A stretch of 64,000 nucleotides of DNA from Otatea glauca (lineage: Eukaryota > Streptophyta > Magnoliopsida > Poales > Poaceae). The stretch spans positions 57,821,524 through 57,885,523 of the forward strand of contig CM070722.1 in NCBI GenBank assembly GCA_036346275.1, given 5' to 3'. Position 1 is the stretch's first letter. Each line of letters opens with the position of its first letter. Shown piece after piece: positions 46,800-60,267 of the stretch. A model generated the notes under the pieces. That model saw nothing but the letters and a program-made list of their open reading frames with translations, was not told the DNA's origin and made no database searches. Both the position numbers and the translations under genes were made by a program.

Positions 46800-49100
46800 A
46801 TGGTGGGTAATCCAACTTGTCCGACTGATTCAAATAGATCACTGAACTTCAGAACTACATATCTAGCTTACTAAACTTGATTAAGTGGATCACTCTAGGT
46901 CACTAGTATGCCAGTCCGGATCCGACTGATGACATGGCATACTGACTTGTGCCACCGTGGCATGGCATGGCCCCACATCTGGTCACAATTCGCAAAAATC
47001 GTAGACACGAAGTGGCTCGTTCAAAAAAAAAAAACATTTGAGGGAGTTAGTATTAATTTGCAAGTACTTACATTTTGTTTCTTCAAAGCAATATTTTCAT
47101 TAAATCTTCTTGTCAACTCATTATTGGTAGTAGTGGAAGAGAGATAGACAAACCATTAATAGAGACAACATTTGTAAAAAAAATGCATTCCTTCGCTGTC
47201 CATGTGTAAGAAACTAAAACAAAATAAACTTTAGACAAGGAGTATATATTCACTATTCCTAATTTCCTGAATGCAATGTAGATAATAAGAATATAAAAGA
47301 GTGCTAAAGTTCTGAAAAATCAAAAGTGTATGTTTGCAACTGCATGTGAAATCCACACCATTGATTGCAATTTGAGGTCAGAGCTAGATATTGTGTTCTT
47401 AGGTATATGAGCTTTTCATAATTGCTGTATTATTGTATTTGCAAGTTAATGTGATAATGTGGTTTGATGTACCCCTCTCTAATTTGAAATCTGAAATTCG
47501 AATGAAGTCATTGGATGATATAATATATATATATATTATGCATATCGGAATGTGAATATAGAGCGCGCTGCGGATGAGGCGCATATTTATACCATTGTGA
47601 CAGACTAGGGGATTGTATTCCATGTGTATTTTCATGTACTTAACATGTATTTTGTTTAGTAACGGTGATGCTTCGTAGGCCGGGTAAGTGAGAAAGAAAG
47701 GAATATGTCTAGCCATTACCCATAGTTTTCAAGACATTACTATGACTAGCCAACTAACCGCTTATTTGCCTTCCAAAGAAACCAGGGAGAACATATGCAA
47801 TAGCAACCTCCATAGACAGCACTGGTATGCAAAGGTGATCTGCAAATGAGTGAAAGAAAGAATAGATAACATTGCGTAGTTGGATTCTGAACATTAGCAC
47901 TACTTATGACGCCTAATCCTTCAATGAATTCAGTCTGATGCAAAAGGTAATAATCTTTGGAGCGAGAATATATATATCTATTAGACATGAGATTATTAAT
48001 TAACATTAACATGTTTCAGTTCTCAATCTTACACAAATCAACTTGCACTTCATTGCAATACCACACAATATGTGACAGATTGGAAAAAGTTTCCACTGTT
48101 AACATATCTAGAAAGACTTTGCTTGTATTTCCTTTTGAAAAGAAAAGGAATCTATCATCACTCTGCCTTGCATTTATATGTAGTAATGACTATCCTATGA
48201 AACATGAAATAGTCTGTTTGGTTGTGTTCAAAATTAATTTCATAATCTGCAGTTACTACTTCAACTACAGTCAATCAGGAATAGAGAAGCACATTTAAAC
48301 TCATCTCATACGATGAAGTTAGTATTCCTTGTATCATTGCAGACCAAACTAATTCACAGCAAAAAGAGTAAAAATGTCTAGAGTCACCTTGTGCTTTCAT
48401 CGGGAAAAAAAATGCCATTTCATATACACCAATAGATATTCAAATTGGATTCAACAAAAAATAATAGGCACCAACGATCATGAGTTACTTCCTCACATAC
48501 TTACGAGAATACAATTAGACTACATAATTTATATGTTTCCTATTCCAATAGAAAGATCTATTTGCCAGAAGTAACTTGCAGCTACAGTGCCTAACAAAGC
48601 CTCCTAGCTCAGATAAAAAACTAGTTCCAAAAGGCCATAATTACTTACTACATCGGTACTAGATAGGCTAGAAAGAAAAATTCACTCATTGCATTTCATA
48701 ATGTCTACAATTGTTATATATTATAGAACAGCTGTAATGATATCTGGAAGAAGAGAAAATTCGATCTATGCTACTGATGTTTTGTGACTTTTAGGTTTTT
48801 CTATTGCTTTTTGTCTTATTGGTTTTATGCCATAGAAATTACAAACTCCCTTGGGAGATACCACTCTGGCAAAGTCGAAGCCCTAATTTGACCAAGCTAA
48901 AATGGCCCTTGTGCTCGAGAAAGATAGATTTAAGTCATGGGGAGAGTGTCAAAGGGAAAGTGGAGTATAAAATGGCACGACCAGTTTTTGCATTTTTGAG
49001 AAAAATTGAATCACTAGTGGCAATGTCAAGAAAACTTTGCAGTTCCGATGTCATAAAACCAATAGACAAAAAGTGATAACAAAATCTAAAAGCCCAAAAA
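46800..49100. other. Intergenic DNA, nothing recognised
   Basis: AT-rich sequence upstream of CHR8 without a supportable gene, RNA gene or bounded repeat. Confidence 0.4.
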
Positions 49101-49371
49101 TATCAATGGCATATATAAAATTTTCCCCTTGAAAAATAATAGTTTGTGGAGGTTTCTCACCCATGAGTGAGATCAATTTTGAGAACACCCATCTGAAACT
49201 GTCCGTTATCTCGTCGCGTATCACCATCCCTCCAAGGATTATGCTCTAGAAGTGGTTGTTGATCCCAACAAATATACCAAATGCCATACAAATTCGTTAT
49301 GTTGATGAAGACTTATTTTGAGAAGGTTTTGATATTTCGGCTACAAGACAAATTTGTCTCAAGGTGGAGAT

Positions 49372-49662
49372 TGTTAAAGTATAGTCTGAATTCATTTCGG
49401 TTTCGTTTTCTGCTCTAATTCAAAGTTCTACTCTTGTATGGAGCTTTTTATGTTTCATTATAAATATGCCCATGTAGTCCATAAAATAGAGTAAGGCAAA
49501 AATATAAGCAAGATGAGAGAAGAGAAAATATAGTCTCATTATAAACATCTTCTCATATAGTGATATTTGTCTTCGTACGTCCGTGGTCCTAAAGGATTTT
49601 TCATGTAAAATATATTTCTCTCATTCTTTTGATCCTATACTTTAGCCGTGTGTTTTGTAACA
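49372..49662 (+). mobile_element. 3' LTR of a truncated LTR retrotransposon, probably Copia type
   Basis: A polypurine tract, AAGGTGGAGA (49361-49370), immediately precedes TGTTAAAGTATAG. The 291-bp unit ends TTTGTAACA, giving TGTTA/TAACA terminal inverts. The position of the purine tract marks it as a 3' LTR in + orientation. 'GGTGGAGATTGTT' is the usual junction in plant Copia elements. The sequence just upstream (about 48800-49360) may be decayed internal DNA. The 5' LTR was not found. Confidence 0.55.
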
Positions 49663-49864
49663 AAAACAATATTTCAGACTGTTTGGTTAAGGAAATGCTT
49701 CTCAAAATGACGTGTGAATGTTTTAGTTTTCCCTAATCTGAATAGGGCTTTCCATTCAGTAGTATCCACCAATGATATATCTTTGGATTCGGACAATCAA
49801 CATTAATCCAAACAATGATTGTACTTTGACACGCAACAGCACGAACCATTTTGTAAATGAGGTG

Positions 49865-50808
49865 CAGGGGCGGATGCAGCTAATGGACATGGGTGTACAG
49901 ATGTACACCTAAATGTTTGACAAAAAAAATTAGTATATATATAGGAAGTATATTGATTGTATATACTAGTAAGTAGGCTTAAAAATGTATATTTCAACCT
50001 CCAAGTCCATTTCATCGCACCCACTCCCTCTTCCAATCTTCTCTGTGCAGCCCAATCACCTAGGTCCATTATTCTTCCATTCCTCAAGCTCAACACCCAT
50101 GTCACTCTCTATTCCACATGCCCCCATGCTCTCTCGTTCTCTCTGTGGCGGCGACGTAGTTGGCAAGCGACAGTTTGGCAACAACGGACGAGGGCCACAG
50201 GGCAGGTGTAAGTCGGCAAGGAGTAGGTCAGCAGACGAGCGTTGAGTAGCCACCAGCACTGGTGAACTGGCGGATGCGGCAAGGCAGCCCTGACCCTTTT
50301 GGCCACGGCGAGCACCGACTCGGGAATAGAGGGTGCGACACCGAAGGCGACCGGCAGGTCAGGAGGGCGATATCTGGCAGGGTAGGGAGCATCGTGCAGC
50401 GTGTTGTAGGGTAGTCCCGTGGTTGCGGCAAGCATCGAACTGGGGATGGAAGGTGCAACCCCAGTGGTGACAATCAGGTCAGGGCGGTGACACCCCGCGG
50501 GGTAGGAAGCGATGCTAAAATAACATACAACAGCTAAGCATTCGACATTGACAACTATATAGGTGAATTTTATTCTTGATTCCAAATATGAAATCCCCAA
50601 TTCACAAATCTATCAACGTTATAATGATTGTAATGGTGGATCGTGATTTTTGAAATGTAGCATGTAGAGCATTCAAAAATAGAAAGGAAGCAATTCTTAA
50701 TTCGCAAATCTCTAAATTATTTCAGATGCTGTCTCTAGTGAGAACAATTTATACTTTGTATTTTTGCTATTATGAACACCTATTCTAAAAATCCTAGATC
50801 CGCCACTG
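49865..50808. mobile_element. TIR element with CAGGGGCGGAT ends and GC-rich interior
   Basis: The left end CAGGGGCGGATGCAGCTA is mirrored by TAGATCCGCCACTG on the right. The 8-bp flanks do not match, so superfamily is uncertain (hAT-like ends). The interior, about 50140-50500, is GC-rich and contains an imperfect duplication of about 100 bp, with 'ggtgcgacaccgaaggcgac' versus 'ggtgcaaccccagtggtgac'. A - strand open frame (50600-50109) follows this GC richness and has no recognisable domain. Confidence 0.55.
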
Positions 50809-53035
50809 ACAAGACGGCTCATCTTTGCGCGTGCAGGCAAAGGCGCAATTGGCTCAACCAAGCACCCGGAATTTTATGTAATCGTCCACTCCGAGATTGT
50901 CTACTGCTTCTGATTGATGAAAATTGAACTCTTGTAAATAAAAAAGAAGAAGAAGCTTTTCCCTGTTCTTTTCCTCGACTGTTTCTGCCTACTCGTGTAT
51001 AGTTTACCAATTCAAGACATGGGCCTCTCACAAGTATATGGACCTTTCGACCCAAGACACCACATGTTGGGCCATGTTTACGCGGCCCACAATCGATCTA
51101 CATAGACAGCCCAGGAAACCAGATTGTTCGGCTATTTATTTAGCTAGCAATATGCATGCATTGAACAGAAATCTGGTAATGCTACTGAGTGCTGAGTACT
51201 GCTGACTTACTTGTCAATAAATACCTCAAAAACATCATTGGTTGCATATTGCACCTGATTAACAAATGAATCTTCATAGTAGCTCTCTGTACCTCTATCT
51301 ATCCTTACAGAAACATATAACGGAAAAATAAAAAAGGAAAGAGAGAAAAGTGTACCTCTAGCTCTAGCCCCTGGTTCTGTTCTGTGGCATCAATCTCCCA
51401 CCACCACCACACCAAACAGACATAATTTTGGGTTTGTTAGTTGAGCCTCCACACATCCCCCAACTGTGCAGCCGCGGGCACAACACAACAACTACACCAG
51501 CTTGTTCATCATCATCAACTGATGCATGCCAGCCTAGCTACCACAGTGCATGCTGCCCTGCGCTGCATGCATGAGGAGCTAGCCCTCATCTCTTTCCTGT
51601 GACTGGCACCCCCGTCCCGGCCCTGAGCAGCAAGTTAGTTAGCTAGCTCTCAGCTTATAACACTGCTATATATTAGCACCCATGATGATAACGCAAGCAT
51701 GCATGCAGTACTGTTCGAGTGTGCGCGCGCGCGCCTGTGTGTCAGTCAGTCGGTGGCACGCTTGGTCACTTGCATCAACGTCAAAATTAGCTTTAGCATG
51801 GATTTGGCATGCGTAGCACTATATATGCATCCTTTTGCCCCCTCCTAGATTTCCCTCCTGTAGTCCTGTTCGTGGTCCAGTACTCCAGGGTGGTCTCCAA
51901 TCGATCATGTGCTACTCCTGGACAGTATCTACTACCGCATGCTAGTGTAGCTACTGCTCTTTCCATGCATGGGCAACTTGACAGCATGTACTCATCGGTT
52001 GAGCTCAACTTGGACAGCTCGGCTCTACCTTGAATAAGGGGCTTCGGGGGAGCCAGGACCACCACGCATAGCACTGGCTAGCTAGAGGTGCAGTGCACAC
52101 CTGCCATATGCATTGAAGAAATTAAGGGTTCTGTTAGGTTGTGTGGCTTAATGCCATACTAAATTAGCAAGGTTACTCAATCTTAATTAGTACGATTGTT
52201 TTGCACCGCATTCACGTTATCGTAAAAAAATACTAAGGGCACATTTGAAACGCAAGATTTTCTTGCAAGAGACAATTATGCAAGAAACATAGAAATTTTT
52301 ATAGGTTTCATGTGAAATTCCTGCGTTTGAAACGCGGCATAATCAGTTTTGGCGCCTTATGCATAAATGTAAATTAAGCATGCAGTTCCAACTTTTGAGC
52401 TATCACTCGTCGATCTGTCCCCTTGTATGTACAAGTAATCGACTTGGTGCCAATAAAACTAAGCGGGCATGATACGTCTAGGGAATCGATGACTCTTTAT
52501 GCTAGCATATGCCATTCCAGCAAGTAATTAACAACAATGCTATACACATATCATACAGCAGGCATCGGAGTTTAAATAATCATTTATATCTTGTCTAGCT
52601 AGCTGCTTAGAAACTTCAAACATGCATTCATGCACGCGCGCGTGTCCCCACATTCGCCTGATCTAACACATTATGACATGTAGAAGTATGCAAGTCACCC
52701 CTTGCGTCTTGATGCAATGCACCCTGTAATTAAAGATGATCCCCCAAGATCGACATGTTAACGATCGATGCTCCCTTTCATGTCCGGAAATAACATCCTG
52801 TCCATTAGTAGCAAGCATCTTGTTACTATCCTCTTATGTTAATTTGTTTCAGTATGAACATCGTAAGTGCCATTCTTAGTCAAAAAAATAAATGCTTGAT
52901 CGAGATAAAGAAATTTAGTGTGAGATCTCTCTCTCTCACACGCAGTTAATCCTGGGAGTAGTTAATTAATCCCTATACCATATCTTACAACGTAGAGAAT
53001 ATCTCGCAGGGTATGTCTGTGTAGTATACGAGTAT
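50809..53035. other. Intergenic DNA, no gene recognised
   Basis: About 51360-52080 is richer in GC and in 'gcatgc' and 'gctagcta' motifs than its surroundings and could be a promoter or noncoding transcript region. I found no convincing open frame and no known plant miRNA sequence in it. The remainder is AT-rich. Confidence 0.35.
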
Positions 53036-53292
53036 ATAATACTAGTTAGGTGGTATTTACATTTTTTCAGAGGTGCATATATATGCATATTTTTTAGACA
53101 TACTTCTTTTTATGTTCATATATAAAGGTATTTACAAAATACGCTAAAACTCCTTTGCAATTTTTTTATGTGTTTCACATTGAAATATCTTATATTTAGT
53201 ATATGAGCGTATCAAAAGTGATAAAGGAGTATTTCAAATTCGTTTAGGTGGTGTTTTAGAGGTGGGAGTAACTATAACCGGGAGTATAAGGT
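53036..53292. repeat. Diverged relative of the microsatellite-embedded MITEs
   Basis: The right part ('caaaagtgataaaggagta' ... 'ttagaggtgggagta') matches the right half of the MITE at 57169-57540. The left half is too diverged for its end to be set. Confidence 0.45.
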
Positions 53293-56200
53293 ATATATAC
53301 ACACACAGAGAGATTGTTGTCCGCCTTCTGTTCTCATTTGGGGTCGTGACAAAAGAAATTTTATGGATTTTATTATTTATCCACATAGACATATTGTTGA
53401 TGATCGAGCAAAAAGTCAAAAGAAAGGATGTTAATTAGCTGTATATCGATTTAACTGAACAATATATAATGTGCATTTTGTGCAATTAACTAACTATATA
53501 TGTTCTAGACTTCCCTAGCTATCTTGATCAGACTGGCAATAACCACACTACGTAAGCATATTTTGCCCATTCTTTCATGTGGCCGTTCATCCATGCCCAC
53601 ATGCATGCACTATTACAAAAGGAAATGTTTATAATAAATTGAAGTCTAACGTTTATAAATGTCAGAGATCGTAGCTGCTGATACGGGTTGATATGAACCT
53701 ATAACATATATAGCTAGCCGCCTAGACCTTGCTTCTTCAGGTCTGGGCAGATCTCATGTGTACTACTTAGTTGTAAATTTCCCGAACTTAGCCAAGCGAT
53801 TGTTTTCGATCGGAGCATCAAGCAGTGCAACCCGGTTCTACTTGACGTCCCTGAGACACTGGCTTCTACCAATAGTGAACTATTAAGGATTGCATCTTGC
53901 GCATATATATTACACATTATAGCCTGCAACTAATTCAGCTCCCACTTCAACTGGGAGATCAGACAGAACTCGATTAGTCTATGCTAAATGAGAAATATTA
54001 AGGAACATAACCAACACCGGGAACAAGGGAGCAAGGGACCATATATGCTTTTACGCCATGACAATCTCACTCAAATTACAAGGACCTACACATATTAGTA
54101 CAACTAGGTAAGCAACTGCGGTGTGTCATGCCGCGCCCGCCATTATCCACGCGAGCAAATCGAGAAAACGCACGACCGCCACTCACTACGCGAGCAAATC
54201 GAGGAGACACGAAACGGTTAAAAGGATACAAACGTATTTTTTCGCATTTATTCGGCAGAACGGTTGAAAGGATATAAATATATCTGAGCTACCGCAGCGT
54301 GCCACGCCGCAACCGCCACTCTGCACGTAAAAAATGACAAAAATGATCTAAACGAGTTTTTTCCCAGAAAAGGATATAAAAAGGACCTAAACGCTGTTTT
54401 TTTCGGATAAGGACAAAATATGACCTAAACGTAATGCTTAAAAAGGCCTAAAGGATATAAATGTAATATAAATTTGTTCCCCGAAAAAGGACCTAAACGT
54501 AACGTCTTTTTCCAAAAAAAAAAAGTAACCTAGCCGTAATTTTTTTTCGAAGAAGGACCTAAGCGCAATTTTTTTTACGGCTCGACTTGAGCCGCGAGCC
54601 GGCTCAAAGCAACGGCATGGTCGGAATTCTACCTACTATAATAGAGGTTTGAACTGCAAACTTTTGTGTTCAGAGCATTGCATTGTCTAAGGGAGTAGGG
54701 TGAGTAAGCAGAGCCTACCAAGCTAAGCTTTCATCGAAAAGGCGTGTCGTCACTGCTTCCTTTTCGACGCCCACCTTTTATTTAGATGTTGGGGCAAGGC
54801 AAGCCCAAGGAAAGTCTAGGTAACTAGGTTGGCACTCTACCTCGGATCCTGCTCTCGAGAGGGTGTGGCCCTAGTGCATTAATAACAAATGGAAGTCACA
54901 ATTTTACTCATCTCACGGATCACTGATCAAAAAATGAAATGCTATCAGACATGGTTAAGCGCTAAAGCATGATAAAATGATATAGTGCTGAAAATAACAT
55001 AGAAATAAATATAGGTCTGTCTGGGCATCAGCTAGCATAGTTCTCCCTAAAATCAGCCTTTTCCAACTTATGACAAATTGACGACCAGTGTAGATATTCG
55101 ACCAGTTAGAAAGTAAATGAGTTTGTGTTCACCTTGAGTGAGTTTTGCAAGGCATAAAACGGCTTTTTTTTTTATGAGAAGCTGATAACTTATCGTTCGA
55201 ATGTGATCTTCGAAGATTATTTAACTGTTCAGTCATTACAAAGTACATGTTCATTTGTACTGCAGATCTCATCTATATATACGTACCTTTTGCATGTGAA
55301 AAGCTCTCTGGATTTTCTCTCAAGTTACCTTGGGTTGGGTGCTATTTAATTTGGCTGTTTTGTCTATACTCTATACTATATGTCACTAGTGACGTTAATT
55401 GGAATCTAGCTTGTTCAATAACGATAGAAAACTGATAGTTTACGAGGTATGGTAGGCAGGTTTGCGTTTTCAGGAACATGAATTAACAGTCCGCAAATGC
55501 CATGCATGCATGAATGATTAATTAGGTGGACGACATGGATAGGGGATAATATTGTATAATTAATATATAGATATACTAATGCAATCATGCATCCTTCCAA
55601 ACATGCAAGAATATTAATGGGGACAATGTATGCCTGCTATCTGGAAATATTGCAACGTTGCCTATTGGGTGACATGGATATATATATGGTCCCAATTAAG
55701 TGCATGCTTTATCAGGGAAAAATGCAGACAAATCATCTCATGAATATATGAATTGAAATGACAGAGATATAATGGACATGCACGATAGATGCTATCATGC
55801 ATTTTACAAATTGTTGCTAAATGCCGATGATCATAAGGTGGTATCACTGACCGGTACATCTCAACGAGAGTTAACTGTTCCTTGATGGTTCCTAATTAAT
55901 GATAACAATGATATTGTACAAAGATAAGAAAAATATCGCAATATTTGTTTTCTTTTTACGAGGACCATCTCAAGGAAACTAAATATGTTCATACACTCAG
56001 CCTTTTTTAAAATTGCTAACAAAAACTTGAGTTTTTTTGTTTGGAATATTCGAATTTATCACCGTCCGATGTGTCTCACGATTCGTGCTCTGCTTTCATC
56101 TCCAGTAATGGCAACATCCTCTTTAGAGCAATATTTGGGTGAGGTGGGCGGAAGTGGCGATGATGTCGGTGCGGTGAGGAGGATCCCAGCTAGCTAGAGA

Positions 56201-56430
56201 GCTAGCAGCGGGGGTGAGCAGAACGACGATGAATCAGGAGTGATGAGTTAGATTTTCGAGGATGGTAGAGGTACTACCAGAGCTATGGCGGCTGCATGTG
56301 GGGGAGGCGAAGGTGCCGCGGTAAAAGAGGAGGCCACCACCACACTTGGTACCAGTAGGCACCGCACATCAAGAAGCAACATCGGCGCCTAGCTATCGAC
56401 GGGAGGTAGGCCGTGAGAGGTGGGCATTCC
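53293..56430. other. Intergenic DNA with scattered repeats
   Basis: No gene was found. It contains the repeat at 54150-54620. A short GC-richer patch (about 53720-53930) is open on the - strand for about 70 codons but has no recognisable domain. Confidence 0.35.
54150..54620 (-). repeat. Inverted relative of the 319-905 repeat
   Basis: Units of 'ggacctaaacgtaa' followed by T and A runs, ending in 'acggctcgacttgagccg' and 'gagccggctc', are the reverse-orientation counterpart of the block at 319-905. The family is dispersed and noncoding. Confidence 0.55.
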
Positions 56431-57150
56431 GGCGAGTTTTTTTGGCTGGCCCAAGATACGACTACATGGTTCGGTTCAAAACCCGGTATGACATTGTAAT
56501 ACAGACGTGTCGGGTCTGAGAACTAGGTATGATGGGCAGAACGGTCTAGCACGATACTATAGCACATGCTATACCGAGTCGATGATCCAGGACATAAGGA
56601 AGAAGCTTAGTATGAAGGTTACTGACTCGTAGAGCATGAGTGCTATGGACGCACCCAGCAGCATAGACGCCACCCCGTCGCCGACACCTGAGAGAGACGG
56701 GCAAGAGGGGAGAGAGTGCTGAGAGAAATTGAGAGACGGTGTAAGAAGCTGCTCTCTCGCCCATCTCTCCCACCTATCTCTCTCAATCTCTCTCGCATGT
56801 CTCTCTCACTCTCTTTCTCGTCCATTGCCCCCTCTCTCACCCGTGTTCAGCATATCCCCCTCACTCTGTGTAACTGTTCAAAATAAATAAATTTTAGTTC
56901 TTTTTCTCATAATATTTGTGTCCACTGCCTCAACTTCATGCGCTTCCAGCTCTTTTTCTCTTGTCGCAATAATGCAAATGGCCCGTGACTGAGTCGGCAC
57001 GACACGAAGTAAACACGAAACGCAAATGAGCCGTGCCTGTGCTCGCCGAAGGCAAGCCGGGCCGGGCCGATCTGACACGACACCAACCTTTTAGCCGTGA
57101 ATGGGGGTGGGGTAAATGGAAGAGTTGGTTTATACAGGGAGGAGTTGTGG
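56431..57150. repeat. Probable dispersed TIR repeat
   Basis: The block begins near 'ggctggcccaagatacgac' and ends with 'gccgggccgggccgatctg', containing many 'cggcacg' and 'gggtc' motifs, a texture common in grass hAT-like repeats. A CTCTCTC-rich stretch (about 56690-56850) lies inside. Ends and duplication were not confirmed. Confidence 0.35.
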
Positions 57151-57168
57151 ATATATATATATATATAT

Positions 57169-57537
57169 AGGAAAATGATTCCATACTCCTGGGTGTACGT
57201 ACTCCCACCTCTAGTATACCGTTTAAATGATGTTGTTATACCTCTTTATCCTTTTGAGTATACTCTAATACTGATTATAAGATACTCCAAAGTGAGTTCC
57301 ATGAAAAATTTCATTAAAGTCCACCATTTATAGCATAATTTGTTTATATATTCGTTTTACATATAGAAAAGGGTATATAGCAAAAAATAAAGTGCTCGAT
57401 GAATTTTTTCAACCATGTTGCATTGGAGTATATTAGAATTATTATTGGAGTATACCAAAGTGATAAAGGTGTATAAAGCATTCATTTGAGTGGTATATTA
57501 GATGTGGGAGTATGTACTCTGAGTACTGAAAAGGCTT

Positions 57538-57540
<3 letters not shown>
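57169..57540 (+). mobile_element. Microsatellite-embedded MITE (Micron-like), copy 1
   Basis: The 372-bp element has about 50-bp terminal inverted repeats, AGGAAAATGATTCCATACTC on the left and the related AGGAAGCCTTTTCAGTACTC as the complement of the right end. It is embedded in TA repeats on both sides (57151-57168 and 57541-57623). This location matches the described Micron family of rice, which inserts in (TA)n. A second copy in inverse orientation lies at 60268-60646. Confidence 0.75.

Positions 57541-57623
<83 letters not shown>
57541..57623. repeat. (AT)n microsatellite, 83 bp
   Basis: An uninterrupted run of about 41 AT units, directly abutting the right end of the MITE at 57169-57540. 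Confidence 0.98.
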
Positions 57624-57626
<3 letters not shown>

Positions 57627-57629
57627 TAA

Positions 57630-58040
57630 TTATTTAGGGTATCATGGAGCTTGGGCTCCATGATACAAAATGGGTATATTTTTTTTATGTATTGTACGTT
57701 TATTTTTTTGAAATCTTTAGGATGTTGAGTTTAACTAGTTTACTAACTAGTTCAAATAAGTTTGAACTGAAATTTAAACTAGAGATTCCTTTTTTGATGA
57801 TAGTTTGTTTGTAGGTATGGGTTGATTATATATATAAATCAACAAAGTATGCAATCTAAATTAATTTAAAATCTTTGAATTCGAGTATATTTTTTCAAAG
57901 GTATGCGTTTCATTAGAATTGTTATAGATGCGTATATACCCTAAAACTATTTTTTTTGAAAAATATACCCGAATTTAACTTGAATAAGCGCATTTGAAAT
58001 CATAGAGCCTAGACTCTATGGTGCCCCATTTTGGCGTCCT
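57630..58040. mobile_element. Probable MITE with hairpins near both ends
   Basis: The left end contains CATGGAGCttggGCTCCATG and the right end CATAGAGcctagaCTCTATG, each followed or flanked by an 'aaaatggg' or 'ccccatttt' phrase, so the ends are inversely related. The TA-rich flanks hide any target duplication. There is no coding capacity. Confidence 0.5.
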
Positions 58041-58054
58041 ATATAGTATAATTA

Positions 58055-60105
58055 TGCTATTCTACATCTGCGTGTAGAATAGCTTATTTTAAGTGCCAAA
58101 CAGTTTTTCATACTGATCGAGCCCACTTCGTGATATGAATTAGCAAGCAATAAATTAGCGTGTCTGTTCAGTGTACTAAATCTAACTAGTAAATGACTAA
58201 TAAATACCACTTCTTGTTTGTACATAAATCCGTCTCCTTTTGATTTAGCCATAACTTTCAAATGAGAATGATTTTGGTCTTCAAATTGTTTAGGATAGTA
58301 GAACCTCACATCCTCTACATATGGTAATTTTTTTAGAACTTTTCAAAATATGTACATGTGTTTTTCATGAACTTTAGAAAACACTAGATATGTTGCATTT
58401 TACTATACAAACAAATGACATGTTACGAGCTATTACACCATATGTTACCATACTGAAACAAGGTGTTAAACTGGATATAGTAACACCTTGAGTAATAGGA
58501 AGTAAAGTGTTATTTTCTCGACAATAAAAGATAGTATGTGATGCTGTTTGGCACATTGTTATTTTCATATCTATCAAATCCGATTGAGTTTGGTCTTCAA
58601 TTTTACAGAGCTATAGAATCTCACCTCCCCTACGTGTGGTAATTTTTTTGAGATCTTTTCATAGTAAAATATTATTTTTATGACAGTAAAAGATAGTACA
58701 TCCTGCTATTTGGCACTTTGTTATTTTCATATCTCTCAAATCATATTGATTTTGGTCTTCAAATTTTACAAAATTGTATAAGCTCATCTACCCTACATGT
58801 GTTAATTTTTTTACAATTTTTCAAATATTTACTGTAGGTCAGACAAACAGAACTAAGTTCTTATTCATGAAAACCATAAGTACACATTTTCAAAAAATTC
58901 TAAAAAAATTACCATAGATAGGGGAGGTGATATTATACAACCCTGTAAAATTTTAAGGTCAAAATCAATATAAGAAGAAAGATATAAAAAAGACAAATTC
59001 AGTTAACTAGTGATTTTTCACTGTTTAGTGAATTGTCAATTTCATATCTTACAAATGCTACTGAGTTTGATTTTCAAATTTTGTAGGCTAGTAGAAGCTC
59101 ACCTACCCTACATATGGTAATTTTTTGAGATTCTTTGAAAACTTGTACATATAATTTACATAAATGTTACACCATGAGGCTACTGTATACAACATATAGT
59201 AACACATTGAGTAATATGGAGTAAAATGTAGTTGTCTTGACAGTAAACGGTAGTATATGCTGTTGTTTGGTACTTTGTTATTTTTTATATCTTTCAAATC
59301 TGATTGAGTTTGGTCTTCGAATTTTACAAAGTTGTAGAATCACATCTCCCCTACGTGCGGTAATTTTTTTTGAGAATTTTCACAGTAAAATATTATTTTT
59401 TGATAGTAAAAGATACGATATGCTGCTGTTTGGCACTTTATTATTTTCATATCTCTAAAATCCGATTGAGTTTGGTCTTTAAATTTTACAGGATTGTAGA
59501 AGCTCGACTTCTCTACGTGTAGTAATTTTTTGAGAATTTTTCAAACATTTTACTGCTTGTCCAGCAAACAGAACTATATTCTTATTCATGAAAACCATAA
59601 GTACACGTTTTCAAAAATTCTCAAAAAATTACCATAGATATGGGAGGTGAGATTATACAACCCTGTAAAATTTTAAGACCAAAATCAACTTCGGTTGAAA
59701 GATATGAAAAAGACAAAGAAGAGGTAGATTTATGTACAAACTACAATACGCGTTAACTAGCTAGGTTGACCAACGCATGAACTAGTAACTGATTCGGTAG
59801 TAATTTAATCTGTTGTTCTATAGTAAAATGTATTTGTGATTTACTACCGAATTGGATTCAAGTGTGCTTTGCATGCGCTTCGCTAGTAAATTCATCAGTT
59901 GTTCTGTAGTAAAATATTTCATGATTTACTAGTAGACTGCATTTACTATTGTTGTTTGCAATGCATTAACTCATTACATTTCGGCCAGCGTGTGAAATTT
60001 ACTTCTTCGGTCGAAACACATAATAGATATTTTAAGCTCAGGAGTAGAATAGCGTCACCGTATATATATATACTATTCTACAGCTACGTGTAGAATAGCA
60101 TATTT
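58055..60105. repeat. Repeat block with direct hairpin borders and a ~700-bp tandem duplication
   Basis: The block is bordered by two direct copies of a hairpin, CTATTCTACA..TGTAGAATAG, at about 58058 and 60070. Inside, the phrase 'tttcatatct.tcaaatc.gattgagtttggtctt' followed by 'ccctacgtgtg..aattttt' occurs at least six times, with two inverted copies. About 58500-59000 and 59230-59730 are two copies of one larger unit. The same phrase forms the arms of the MITE at 6346-6678. Confidence 0.65.
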
Positions 60106-60267
60106 AACGTGTCGGTCGGTTTTGCAGTCCAACCGAACCAGACGTTACACTAACTAGTGTTACGTGAATGAGCCTTGGAATATTAATCGTCCAGAATTAA
60201 TGCATGCATGTGTGTGACCGAGAGATGCAAGAAGACGTATGTATGAATCTGATATATATATATATAT

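Noticed and set aside
49857..50816. 8-bp target duplication for the CAGGGGCGGAT element
   Set aside because: The flanking octamers (atgaggtg and acaagacg) do not match, so hAT membership is not claimed as proven.
51360..52080. Possible miRNA or noncoding gene locus
   Set aside because: I scanned by eye for well-known conserved plant miRNA sequences and found none, and no convincing hairpin could be supported without folding.
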